64,000 nucleotides of DNA, from positions 1-64,000 of the forward strand of contig CAAEXF010000113.1 in assembly GCA_900759715.1 (NCBI GenBank). The letters run 5' to 3'. A program made the position numbers and the translations under genes. Position 1 is the stretch's first letter. Every line of letters starts with the position of its first letter. Below, in pieces: positions 8,093-16,743 of the stretch. Below the pieces are notes generated by a model that was given only the letters and a program-made list of their open reading frames with translations, was not told the DNA's origin and searched no databases. Source of the stretch: Clostridium_AM sp900759715 (GTDB lineage: Bacteria > Bacillota > Clostridia > Clostridiales > Clostridiaceae).

Positions 8093-10615
8093 ATGGGGAA
8101 AAAGGTTTTAATTGTTGGCGGAGTTGCAGGTGGAGCATCTGCTGCTGCTAGACTTAGAAGACTTGATGAGGATGCAGAAATAGTGATGTTTGAAAAAGGA
8201 GATTATATATCTTTTGCTAATTGTGGATTACCTTACTATATAGGTGAAACTATTAAGGAAAGAGAAAAGCTGTTAGTACAAACTCCTGAGGCTATGAATG
8301 AAAGATTTAAAATAGATGTAAGAGTTAATAGCGAAGTAATTGATGTAGATACAAAAAACAAAAAAGTAAAGGTTAACAGTAAAGACAAGGGTGAGTATGA
8401 AGAAAGCTATGATTACCTAATTTTATCACCAGGTGCAATGCCTATCAAGCCTCCAATAGAAGGTATAAATAATGATAAGATATTTACATTGAGAAATGTG
8501 CCTGATACAGACAAAATAAAAGCTTATGTAGATAATAGAAATATCAAAAATGCAGTAGTTATAGGTGGAGGTTTTATAGGGGTTGAAATGGCTGAAAACC
8601 TTAAAGAAAGAGGATTAAATGTTGCATTAGTTGAAGCAGCCCCTCATATATTAGCTCCATTTGACTCCGATATGGTAACTTTTGCGGAAAAAGAACTCGA
8701 AGATAACGGAGTTGGAGTTGTTTTAAATGATGGTGTAAAGGCATTTAAGGAAGAAGATAATGGCATTAATGTTATCTTAAATAGCGGGAAATGCTTATAT
8801 GCAGATATAGTTATACTTGCTATAGGTGTAAAGCCAGATGTAGCCTTTTTAAAGGACTCAGGAATAGAGTTTGGACCAAGAGGGCACATAATAGTAAACA
8901 ATAAGATGGAGACAAATATAGAAGGCGTATATGCAGCTGGTGATGCTATAGAAGTAGTTGATTTTGTTAATGGAAGTAAGACAGCTATAGCCCTTGCCGG
9001 ACCTGCTAATAAACAAGGAAGAATTGCAGCAGATAATATATGTGAATTAGATTCAAAATACAAAGGAACTATGGGAACAGCTATTATAAAGGTATTTGGC
9101 TTAACTGGCGCAAGTACAGGAAATAATGAAAGGACATTAAAATCAAAAGGCATATCATATAGAGTTATCTATGTGCACCCAAACTCAAGCGCAGGATACT
9201 ATCCAGGTGGAGCTCCAATGTCAATAAAGCTTATTTTCAATGATGAAGGAAAAATACTTGGAGCTCAAGCTTTTGGTTATGTTGGAGTAGATAAGAGAAT
9301 GGACGATATAGCAGTTACAATGAGACTTGGTGGAACAGTCTATGATTTGGCTGAATTAGAACTTGCTTATGCACCACCGTACTCTTCAGCTAAGGATCCT
9401 GTTAACATGGCTGGTTTTGTTGCTGAAAATGTTCTAACTGGAAGACATGAAGTAATACTTCCAGAAGATATAGATAATAGAGATAAAGAAAAAACTCAAC
9501 TTATAGATGTAAGAACTGAAATAGAATACAAAAATGGTAATATAGAAGGTTCAATAAATATACCAGTAGATGATTTGAGAAATAGAGTGAATGAATTAGA
9601 TAAAAATAAGGAAATATTACTCCATTGTCAAGTAGGACTCAGAGGATATATTGCTGCAAGAATTTTAATGGCACGTGGATTTAAAGTGAAGAACCTAACT
9701 GGTGGTTATAAGACATATACTATGAGTAAGTTTAAGTCTAAAGATGTAGTAATGAACAAAAGCAGTGAAGGTGGCTCTATAGACTTAAGAGAAAAAGAAT
9801 CTAGTGTCAGCTTAGAAAGTACTATTAATGAGTATAAAGAGGCAGAGCTTGAGTATAAGAAGGGAAGCTTTGATAAGACACTTGATGCTTGTGGACTATG
9901 CTGTCCAGGTCCATTAATGCAGGTTAATGCAAGTGTTCAGGACATGAAGGAAGGAGAGATATTAAAGGTTACAGCGTCAGATCCAGGATTTTTCGAAGAT
10001 ATAAAGTCTTGGTGCCAAAGAACTGATAACGAGCTATTAGAGAGAAAAAAAGATAAAGGAAACATTATAGCTTTTATAAAAAAGGGTAAAAAAAAACAAA
10101 TAATGCTAGATAACAATAGTTGTAATACTGGTGCAATTGCTCAAAAGGATAATAAAACATTAGTAGTATTCAGCGGAGATTTAGATAAGGCAATAGCATC
10201 CTTTATAATAGCTAATGGTGCAGCTTCCATGGGTAAAAAAGTTACAATGTTTTTTACCTTCTGGGGACTAAACATACTAAGGAAGCATGAAAAAGTTAGT
10301 GTTCCAAAAGCCTTTATGGATAAGATGTTTGGATTTATGATGCCAAGAGGAAGCAAAAGATTAAAATTATCTAATATGAATATGCTTGGAATGGGACCTA
10401 AAATGATAAGAATGGTAATGAAAAATAAAAATGTTACATCACTTGAGGAACTAATAGAAGCTGCTATAGATAGCGGAATAGAAATAGTAGCCTGTCAAAT
10501 GTCTATGGATGTTATGGGGCTTAAAAAGGATGAGCTAATTGATGGTGTAAAAATAGGTGGTGTAGGTTACTACCTAGGAGAAGCAGAGGACTCCAATGTA
10601 AACTTATTTATATAA
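8093..10615 (+). CDS. CoA-disulfide reductase-type flavoprotein fused to rhodanese, TusA and DsrE-like domains
   Basis: An 840-residue multidomain sulfur-transfer enzyme. Residues 1 to about 450 are a CoA-disulfide reductase/NADH oxidase-like FAD protein with VGGVAGGASAAARLRR and the redox cysteine C44 in FANCGLPY. About 465-550 is a rhodanese domain with active-site C512 (LHCQVGLRG). About 595-670 is a TusA sulfur-carrier domain (C604 in CCPGP). About 690-840 is a DsrE-like domain (SGDLDKAIASFIIANGAASMGK, VACQMSMDVMGL). The chain suggests passage of persulfide sulfur between domains in one polypeptide. It is co-transcribed with the ArsR-family gene. The full four-part arrangement is known in anaerobes; the physiological substrate is not certain. 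Confidence 0.93.
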   Translation: MGKKVLIVGGVAGGASAAARLRRLDEDAEIVMFEKGDYISFANCGLPYYIGETIKEREKLLVQTPEAMNERFKIDVRVNSEVIDVDTKNKKVKVNSKDKGEYEESYDYLILSPGAMPIKPPIEGINNDKIFTLRNVPDTDKIKAYVDNRNIKNAVVIGGGFIGVEMAENLKERGLNVALVEAAPHILAPFDSDMVTFAEKELEDNGVGVVLNDGVKAFKEEDNGINVILNSGKCLYADIVILAIGVKPDVAFLKDSGIEFGPRGHIIVNNKMETNIEGVYAAGDAIEVVDFVNGSKTAIALAGPANKQGRIAADNICELDSKYKGTMGTAIIKVFGLTGASTGNNERTLKSKGISYRVIYVHPNSSAGYYPGGAPMSIKLIFNDEGKILGAQAFGYVGVDKRMDDIAVTMRLGGTVYDLAELELAYAPPYSSAKDPVNMAGFVAENVLTGRHEVILPEDIDNRDKEKTQLIDVRTEIEYKNGNIEGSINIPVDDLRNRVNELDKNKEILLHCQVGLRGYIAARILMARGFKVKNLTGGYKTYTMSKFKSKDVVMNKSSEGGSIDLREKESSVSLESTINEYKEAELEYKKGSFDKTLDACGLCCPGPLMQVNASVQDMKEGEILKVTASDPGFFEDIKSWCQRTDNELLERKKDKGNIIAFIKKGKKKQIMLDNNSCNTGAIAQKDNKTLVVFSGDLDKAIASFIIANGAASMGKKVTMFFTFWGLNILRKHEKVSVPKAFMDKMFGFMMPRGSKRLKLSNMNMLGMGPKMIRMVMKNKNVTSLEELIEAAIDSGIEIVACQMSMDVMGLKKDELIDGVKIGGVGYYLGEAEDSNVNLFI

Positions 10616-10642
10616 ACAGAATTCTAAGCATTAGATAAATCT

Positions 10643-10669
10643 AAAGAAGGCCTTAATGGGCCTTCTTTA
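10643..10669. terminator. Bidirectional terminator between convergent genes
   Basis: The stem AAAGAAGGCC/GGCCTTCTTT with a five-base loop has T-rich flanks on both strands. It serves the flavoprotein gene and the convergent DUF2225 gene, whose stop codon lies inside it. Confidence 0.9.
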
Positions 10670-11560
10670 TTTGAAAAATTTAGAGAAAAATCCCTTTTTA
10701 TCTTTCTTATTCTCATCGTCGAAAGAAATTCCTTCTGTCAAATCTTCGTTACTCGCAGATTCTTTTTTTAGGCTTTCTTCTATTAAGTCCTTCTGGTCTC
10801 GAGTTTTATCTTTAAGCCTTTGAGGAGCACCAGGCGCAGTTATAATCTTACTAAACCAAACCAAAGCTTCCTCAGGTTTTTCCGCTCTTCTATTAAGCTC
10901 ACCAATTAAATACATAATAGTGAACTTGTTCATTTCATATATAGGAAAATCTTCATTGTAATAAGCATCACTAAATCCATCTAGGGCTTGTCTCAAAAAC
11001 GTTATCTCATTATCAGCATCTTCCTTGAGACGGTACATCCATGCAAGCTTTAAGCAGTTCATAGCCTTTTTGCTTGATTTTGCTTCCGTTACAACATAGT
11101 TTAAAAGAGCAAGTTTATATCTTTCTATAGCTATATCTATGTTATATACGTCAGGGTAGTTCTTTCCCCGCCATCTAGAAGTGATTTTTTCTTTTACTGA
11201 ATCTATTTGAAAACCCCTAATTTTATGAAAATCATTTTTCATAGCAGAATACCCACAGCTATTGCATACCCATACATCATAGAAATAGGGATTTATAACA
11301 CCATATCTAATAAAGCTGTCGGAATCCTTTTTTAAAATTCTGGATGCTGAAGTTTTAACAGCACGAACTTTAAAATTAACCTCACATACTGGGCAAGTAG
11401 CTTGCATATCATATAATAGTGATTTTTCTTTCTCTTCTTCACTTTGTCCTATTTTTTCTTCGCCCTGATTCGTCTTATCATCTTCTTTTTTATACAAATT
11501 TACATTATCAATATCTTCGAATCCTAAATTTTCTAAACCAGAAAATATATCTTTTGACAT
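10667..11560 (-). CDS. DUF2225 family protein with paired CxxC motifs
   Basis: A 297-residue cytoplasmic protein of the DUF2225 family. It carries two zinc-ribbon-like cysteine pairs (CPVCEVNF and CNSCGYS) separated by about 55 residues, then a helical repeat-like region resembling TPRs (LAWMYRLKEDADNEITFLRQALDGFSDAYYNEDF), and a charged C-terminal tail. The N-terminal 45 residues are acidic and probably disordered. The molecular function of the family is unknown to me. It stands alone on the minus strand. Confidence 0.85.
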   Translation of the reverse strand: MSKDIFSGLENLGFEDIDNVNLYKKEDDKTNQGEEKIGQSEEEKEKSLLYDMQATCPVCEVNFKVRAVKTSASRILKKDSDSFIRYGVINPYFYDVWVCNSCGYSAMKNDFHKIRGFQIDSVKEKITSRWRGKNYPDVYNIDIAIERYKLALLNYVVTEAKSSKKAMNCLKLAWMYRLKEDADNEITFLRQALDGFSDAYYNEDFPIYEMNKFTIMYLIGELNRRAEKPEEALVWFSKIITAPGAPQRLKDKTRDQKDLIEESLKKESASNEDLTEGISFDDENKKDKKGFFSKFFK

Positions 11561-11716
11561 TAAAACATCACCTTCAATATTAATAGTTTCTTGAATAATC
11601 CTATTATATCAAAAATTACAATAAAATTATATTATTTATTTATAAATAATATACTATAATAAAAATGTAGTATAATATAAATGACAGCATATACTAATAT
11701 GTAGGGGTGAATGGTT

Positions 11717-12505
11717 ATGGCAATAGGAGAATGGAAAACATTTCTGATACCTTATGAACAAGCAGTTGAAGAATTGAAAATAAAATTTAGAAGCATAAGA
11801 AAAGAATATAGAAGAAAAAATGAATATTCACCTATTGAGTTTGTTACAGGTAGGGTGAAGGAAATATCTAGTATATTAGAAAAGGCTAATAAGTTTAATA
11901 TACCTCTAGATAGAATTGGTTATGAAATGGAGGATATTGCTGGATTAAGAATCATGTGCCAGTTTGTTGATGATGTTGAGAAAGTCGTTGAGATAGTTAG
12001 AGGAAGAAGGGATATGAAGATTCTCTATGAGAAGGACTATGTCACTAATGTTAAGGGCAGCGGATATAGAAGTTATCATATGGTTATCAAGTATCCAGTA
12101 AATATGGCAGATGGGGAAAAGGATATATTAGCTGAATTTCAAATAAGAACCTTAGCAATGAATTTTTGGGCTACTATAGAGCATTCGCTAAATTATAAAT
12201 ATAAACATGAAATACCTGATAATATAAAGTTGAAACTAAAATCCGCGGCAGATGCAGCCTTTCAGCTAGATCAGCAGATGCTTGAGATTAAGGATGAAAT
12301 TAAGGATGCTCAAAAATTATTTGAAGTGAAATCCAGTTTAGTATCAGACATAATGAATAATATATTGACTTTGTCTTCAATGGGAAAACTTGCAGAATCT
12401 ACAAGACTTCAAATACAGTTGAATAAGCTCATTGAAGAGGGTGAGGTAAATGAACTTGCTAGTCTTTTAAAATCCACAGAAAAGATATTAGAGATGCATA
12501 GATAA
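11717..12505 (+). CDS. GTP pyrophosphokinase (small alarmone synthetase)
   Basis: A synthetase-only RelA/SpoT-fold enzyme of about 262 residues expected to make (p)ppGpp from ATP and GTP or GDP. Seen motifs are EYSPIEFVTGRVKE, EDIAGLRIMCQFVDDV, GSGYRSYHMVIKYP, EFQIRTLAMNFWATIEHSLNYKY. There is no HD hydrolase, TGS or ACT domain. A C-terminal helical extension makes it longer than the usual 210-residue RelQ/RelP proteins. I prefer the ATG at 11717 because GGGGTGA lies seven bases before it; the ATG at 11711 abuts that site. Confidence 0.92.
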   Translation: MAIGEWKTFLIPYEQAVEELKIKFRSIRKEYRRKNEYSPIEFVTGRVKEISSILEKANKFNIPLDRIGYEMEDIAGLRIMCQFVDDVEKVVEIVRGRRDMKILYEKDYVTNVKGSGYRSYHMVIKYPVNMADGEKDILAEFQIRTLAMNFWATIEHSLNYKYKHEIPDNIKLKLKSAADAAFQLDQQMLEIKDEIKDAQKLFEVKSSLVSDIMNNILTLSSMGKLAESTRLQIQLNKLIEEGEVNELASLLKSTEKILEMHR

Positions 12506-12506
12506 G

Positions 12507-12530
12507 GGGCCATAAGGCCCCAAATTTTAT
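12507..12530. terminator. Terminator between alarmone synthetase and leuS
   Basis: The GGGGCC/GGCCCC stem with loop ataa is followed by AAATTTTATTTT. It lies between convergent genes. Confidence 0.75.
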
Positions 12531-14965
12531 TTTACAACAATATTTACAAGTCTACCTTTGACAACTATAACTTTTTTAACTTCTTTTCCGTCTATTGAAG
12601 CTTTTATATCGTCGTTATCAAGTGCAGCTTCTTTTATTTGATCTTCAGTTAATCCTGTAGCTATATTTACTTTAGCCTTTATTTTTCCATTAACTTGAAT
12701 TGCTATTTCAACCTCATCTTTTATTAAAGCCTTAGAGTCAAATGTAGGCCAATTCTCATTAAATACTGAGTAAGACATTCCAGAAAGTTCCCATTGCTCC
12801 TCTGCAAAGTGAGGTGCAAATGGTGCTATAAGTTTTATAAAGTCAAGTATAGTCTCTTTTAAGAAAGAAGAATTTTTAATATCTTCTCCAGCATATTTTG
12901 AAAGAGCATTTGTAAATTCCATTAATCTTGCTATAGAAGTGTTAAATTGGAACTTAGCAGTGTCCTCGCTTACAGCTTTAATAGCATGATGTCTCATATA
13001 GTTAAGCTCTTTCTCTGCTTTATCTAAAGTAGTTTTACTATTTTTAGGATTATTTATTTCTTCTCTGCAGGAATCTAAGATTCTTTCTATTCTGTCTACA
13101 AATCTTCCAATGGATTTAACACCATCATCACTCCATGCTCCACCTTCAGTGTAGTCAAATCCAAACATTAGATACATTCTAAATACATCAGATCCAAATT
13201 CCTTTATATAATCGTCAGGAGATATAGTATTTCCTTTAGATTTACTCATCTTTAGACCATCAGGACCAAGAATTAACCCTTGATGTCTCAATGATAAGAA
13301 TGGCTCATCAAAGTTTAAATAACCCATATCTCTTAAAGCCTTAGTAAAGAATCTTGCATATAAAAGATGCATGCATGCATGTTCTGGCCCGCCGACATAC
13401 ATATCTACTGGAAGCGTCTTATTTATTGTCTCACTATCAAAAGCTTTATCGCTATTTTTGTTATCAGGATATCTTAAGTAATACCATGATGAACATACAA
13501 AGGTATCTAAAGTATCCATATCTCTTTTAGCAGGTGCACCACATACAGGACAAGTTGTGTTTATAAAATCTTCAGATTTTGATAATGGAGATTTTCCATC
13601 TGGTGAAAATTCCACATCGTATGGAAGCATTACAGGAAGATCCTTTTCAGGAACAGGGACGGTTCCACACTTATCGCAATGAATTATTGGAATAGGAGCT
13701 CCCCAGTATCTCTGTCTTGAAACTAACCAATCTCTTAATCTATAGTTTACTTTTCCTTTTCCAAGTGTCATAGTTTCAAGCTTTTTAACAACAGCAGCCT
13801 TAGCTTCGTCGCCAGAAAGTCCGTTAAACTCATCACTGTTCATCATCTTTCCATACTCAACATAAGGAAGAGAATCTCCACCTTCAATTACTCTCTCTAT
13901 TGGAAGATTGTATTTTGTTGCAAATGCAAAGTCTCTTTCATCATGAGCAGGAACGGCCATAACACAACCAGTGCCATAAGTGTTTAATACATAATCACCT
14001 ACCCAGATAGGCACTTTTCTTCCGTTTATAGGATTTATAGCATATGCTCCAGTAAACACACCAGTCTTTTCTCTAGTTATTGACTGTCTTTCTATATCAG
14101 ATTGCTTTTTAGATTCTTCTTTATATTCATCTACTAATGTTTTAAACTCATCTGTAGTAATTTTGTCTACAATTTCATTTTCAGGTGCTATAACTACATA
14201 AGTAACTCCAAATAGAGTATCAACTCTTGTAGTAAATACATTGAATTCTAAATCAGAGTCTGCAACTTTAAAAGTTACTTCGGAACCAATAGATTTACCA
14301 ATCCAGTGTTTTTGCATAGCTTTTGTTTTTTCTGGCCAGTCTAAATCATCTAATTTTTCAAGTAGTTGTTCTGCATAGTCTGTAATCTTAAAGAACCATT
14401 GAGTTAGATCTTTTTTAGTAACTTCAGTGCTGCATCTTTCACAAGCACCATCTAGAACCTGCTCATTTGCAAGAACTGTATTACAGCTAGGGCACCAGTT
14501 AACAGGTGCATTTTTTCTATAGGCTAAGCCATTTTCAAATAACTTTACAAATATCCATTGAGTCCATTTGTAATACTCTGGGCTACAAGTAACTACCTCG
14601 TTTTCCCAGTTAAACATTGTACCCATGGCCTTAAGTTGTTGCTCCATAGTTTCAATATTTTTTTCTGTTGAATCTTTAGGGTGAATTCCTGTCTTAATAG
14701 CAAAGTTTTCTGCAGGAAGACCAAAAGCATCGAATCCCATTGGTTGGAATACATTATATCCCTGCATTCTTTTCATTCTTGCCCAAGAATCAACTGGTCC
14801 ATAGTTAAACCAATGACCTGCATGAAGCTTACTTCCTGATGGATAAGGGAACATTTCAAGCACATATAGCTTCTTATCTAAATTATTCTCATCAAATTTG
14901 TAAAGATTAGAATCTTCCCATTTTTTTTGCCACTTTTCATCAATATTAGTATTGTAAAAGCTCAT
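12527..14965 (-). CDS. leuS: Leucyl-tRNA synthetase
   Basis: Charges tRNA-Leu with leucine. This is a class I synthetase of 812 residues with the HIGH-type motif (PYPSGSKLHAGHW), an editing (CP1) domain with GTGCVMAVPAHDERD, zinc-ribbon cysteines (NWCPSCNTVLANEQVLDGACERC) and the KMSKS motif. Length is standard. It is preceded by a T-box leader whose candidate specifier is a leucine codon, so its expression is expected to rise when tRNA-Leu is uncharged. Confidence 0.98.
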   Translation of the reverse strand: MSFYNTNIDEKWQKKWEDSNLYKFDENNLDKKLYVLEMFPYPSGSKLHAGHWFNYGPVDSWARMKRMQGYNVFQPMGFDAFGLPAENFAIKTGIHPKDSTEKNIETMEQQLKAMGTMFNWENEVVTCSPEYYKWTQWIFVKLFENGLAYRKNAPVNWCPSCNTVLANEQVLDGACERCSTEVTKKDLTQWFFKITDYAEQLLEKLDDLDWPEKTKAMQKHWIGKSIGSEVTFKVADSDLEFNVFTTRVDTLFGVTYVVIAPENEIVDKITTDEFKTLVDEYKEESKKQSDIERQSITREKTGVFTGAYAINPINGRKVPIWVGDYVLNTYGTGCVMAVPAHDERDFAFATKYNLPIERVIEGGDSLPYVEYGKMMNSDEFNGLSGDEAKAAVVKKLETMTLGKGKVNYRLRDWLVSRQRYWGAPIPIIHCDKCGTVPVPEKDLPVMLPYDVEFSPDGKSPLSKSEDFINTTCPVCGAPAKRDMDTLDTFVCSSWYYLRYPDNKNSDKAFDSETINKTLPVDMYVGGPEHACMHLLYARFFTKALRDMGYLNFDEPFLSLRHQGLILGPDGLKMSKSKGNTISPDDYIKEFGSDVFRMYLMFGFDYTEGGAWSDDGVKSIGRFVDRIERILDSCREEINNPKNSKTTLDKAEKELNYMRHHAIKAVSEDTAKFQFNTSIARLMEFTNALSKYAGEDIKNSSFLKETILDFIKLIAPFAPHFAEEQWELSGMSYSVFNENWPTFDSKALIKDEVEIAIQVNGKIKAKVNIATGLTEDQIKEAALDNDDIKASIDGKEVKKVIVVKGRLVNIVVK

Positions 14966-15074
14966 ATTATCGCTCCTTTACTTTGTTTTATTATATAGTT
15001 GTTATTATTGCAAAAACTACATTAAATAATCAATTGCAGGTGTTCTGCAATAATATTACAATAGTTTTAACTAA

Positions 15075-15117
15075 TAAAAAAAGCCTTTTCATCTCTCTAT
15101 AAAGAGACGAAAAGGCT
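15075..15117 (-). terminator. Regulated terminator of the leuS T-box leader
   Basis: On the minus strand, AGCCTTTTCGTCTCTTT pairs with its complement to form a long hairpin followed by a T-run. It overlaps the alternative antiterminator fold next to the T-box sequence. Confidence 0.9.
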
Positions 15118-15325
15118 GTATTCCGCGGTACCACTCTTATTAAACTAAAGGCATTCTTTAGTTTCACTCAATAAAATAACGGTTTTACCCGTACCTGCTT
15201 TTCTGCAGATAAGCTCCAAGGCGAGTTCATAGATTATCAACACTGTTTTTCACCTGCCAACAGCTCTCTTATGAAGATAAAATATTACTATTCCTTTTCA
15301 AAGCGTATTATTAACTTTATTGTAA
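15075..15325 (-). promoter_or_regulatory. T-box leader of leuS (leucine)
   Basis: Read on the minus strand, the leader holds the T-box core TGGTACCGCGGAA (15121-15133) followed by a terminator. A Stem I region upstream contains ATGAACTCGCC, in which CTC is a plausible leucine specifier codon. Uncharged tRNA-Leu would pair with the specifier and the T-box and stabilise the antiterminator. The specifier call needs a folded alignment to be certain. Confidence 0.93.
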
Positions 15326-15354
15326 ATTTTATAATATCAATAATTTTTTGTCAA
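15326..15354 (-). promoter_or_regulatory. Promoter of the leuS leader
   Basis: On the minus strand TTGACA and TAAAAT are separated by 17 bp, directly upstream of the T-box leader. Confidence 0.8.
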
Positions 15355-15379
15355 GAGTTATATTAAAGCTAAGATAATA

Positions 15380-15411
15380 AAAGACTCTATAAAAGCTATA
15401 GAGTCTTTGAA
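15380..15411 (-). terminator. Terminator after tRNA-Gln
   Basis: The stem AAAGACTCTATA/TATAGAGTCTTT is followed on the minus strand by a T-rich stretch. It lies a few bases after the tRNA CCA end. Confidence 0.85.
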
Positions 15412-15416
15412 TTCAA

Positions 15417-15491
15417 TGGCTGCCCATGAAGGATTCGAACCTCCGAATACCTGAGTCAGAGTCAGGCGCCTTACCGCTTGGCGAATGGGCA
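15417..15491 (-). tRNA. tRNA-Gln (anticodon CTG)
   Basis: The minus strand folds as a 75-nt cloverleaf. The acceptor stem is TGCCCAT/ATGGGCA, the D arm GCCAAGCGGTAAGGC, the anticodon stem CCTGA/TCAGG with loop CTCTGAC (anticodon CTG, reading CAG) and the T arm GGAGGTTCGAATCCTTC. The 3' CCA is encoded. Confidence 0.96.
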
Positions 15492-15528
15492 ATATTGTAA
15501 CACGAACAACATAAAATCTACACCAATT

Positions 15529-15556
15529 ATTATATCATAATAAAATTTTACTTCAA
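15529..15556 (-). promoter_or_regulatory. Promoter of tRNA-Gln
   Basis: On the minus strand TTGAAG and TATAAT are separated by 16 bp, about 40 bp before the tRNA. Confidence 0.65.
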
Positions 15557-15608
15557 CACTCTTGCTTAAAGAAGAGTTTTTGTTTTAAAATAGATATAAC
15601 TTTATTAA

Positions 15609-16124
15609 TTAGATTTTTTTATGAAGATATCTATTTATATAGCTTATAAATAGAGATAATGCATAATCATATATCAAAAATACTATTTCAGAACCAGCTA
15701 TGAGTATATATAAAGGCATATTTACATTAATGATGCCTGGGAAAAAAGCTTTATAAGCATAAAATATTATAAGCACAACAACATTAAAGAAAGCCAATTT
15801 CAATATAAATTCAATGTATAGTTTTCTTATTCTTTCAATATAATATTTTATTATTCCATATAATCCGAAAAATATTATATAGGATATAACTGTAATTTTT
15901 GAGCCAGAAACAAACAAACAAATTACAGATGTAGCAAAGTAGACTATTAGTGTATTCTTTATATTAGTGGTAACAACGGATAAAGGAATAATGCTTGATG
16001 CTATACCTAGTAAATAAAGCTTATTTATAGGTATTATACTGCTTAGATATACAAAAATAACACCAAGTGCAGTAAATAGGCCGCCTTTAGATAAGTTTGA
16101 AGTTTTGTTAGTTCCTCTATCCAA
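15609..16124 (-). CDS. Integral membrane protein of unknown function
   Basis: A protein of 171 residues from a TTG start at 16124, with GGAGGTG eight bases before it. Upstream in-frame codons reach 16181 but lie inside the preceding dnaJ-like gene and have no ribosome site. It contains about five hydrophobic segments (for example GGLFTALGVIFVYLSSIIPI and ITVISYIIFFGLYGIIKYYI) and short loops, faintly reminiscent of ECF-S or YybS-like proteins. I do not recognise the family. The gene starts just downstream of the J-domain gene and is probably in the same operon. Confidence 0.7.
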   Translation of the reverse strand: MDRGTNKTSNLSKGGLFTALGVIFVYLSSIIPINKLYLLGIASSIIPLSVVTTNIKNTLIVYFATSVICLFVSGSKITVISYIIFFGLYGIIKYYIERIRKLYIEFILKLAFFNVVVLIIFYAYKAFFPGIINVNMPLYILIAGSEIVFLIYDYALSLFISYINRYLHKKI

Positions 16125-16143
16125 TATTAACACACCTCCATTT

Positions 16144-16743
16144 TTAGCAGCAGCTAATGAAGTCCCCGCCACCACATTCACAACAGCAGTCTAAGCAATA
16201 CAAAGTAGCACAAATATTACACAAATCAGGATCTCTTCTTCTATTATTATAGTAGGGCTCCCTATAAGATTGATTCATATTATTCAGCCTATTAAAAGCA
16301 TCTCTATATTTTCCATTTTGTGGTTCTATGTTACATGCTACGCTTAAATTATTGTAAGCTTCATTGTACCAGCCTTTTCTTAGATTAAGCAGCCCCATAA
16401 GATAATTCCACTCGGCATCTCTAGTTGTAATTCTGCTTAGATTTTCTTCTGCATATCTGAGATTACCATTTTGTATAGCCATTTCAATAGAGCGATACAT
16501 ATCAGAGCTATTTTGATTATTATTTCCATAGCTAGAAGTAGAATAGGCATCATTAGAAGAATTTTTCATTAAGTAATCATAAGCTTCATTAAGTTCCTTC
16601 ATCTTATCTTCAGCTAACTCCCTTAATGGGTTGTTACCATATTGATCTGGATGATATTTTTTAGCTAATTCTCTATAGGCTCTTTTTATTTCATCTTTTG
16701 AAGCATTTTTACTTACTTCAAGTACTTCATACGGATTTCTCAT
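16144..16743 (-). CDS. J-domain protein with cysteine-rich C-terminal tail
   Basis: A 199-residue DnaJ-like co-chaperone. Residues 1-65 are a clear J domain (NPYEVLEVSKNASKDEIKRAYRELAKKYHPDQ), including the HPD triad that stimulates Hsp70. A middle region looks TPR-like (MGLLNLRKGWYNEAYNNLSVACNIEPQNGKYRDAFNRL). The last 25 residues are unusually rich in cysteine (CNICATLYCLDCCCECGG...CC), suggesting metal binding or lipidation. It is not the canonical DnaJ, which is longer. The start follows GGAGTG and overlaps the end of the DUF5685 gene by 17 bp, so the two are translationally linked. Confidence 0.88.
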   Translation of the reverse strand: MRNPYEVLEVSKNASKDEIKRAYRELAKKYHPDQYGNNPLRELAEDKMKELNEAYDYLMKNSSNDAYSTSSYGNNNQNSSDMYRSIEMAIQNGNLRYAEENLSRITTRDAEWNYLMGLLNLRKGWYNEAYNNLSVACNIEPQNGKYRDAFNRLNNMNQSYREPYYNNRRRDPDLCNICATLYCLDCCCECGGGDFISCC

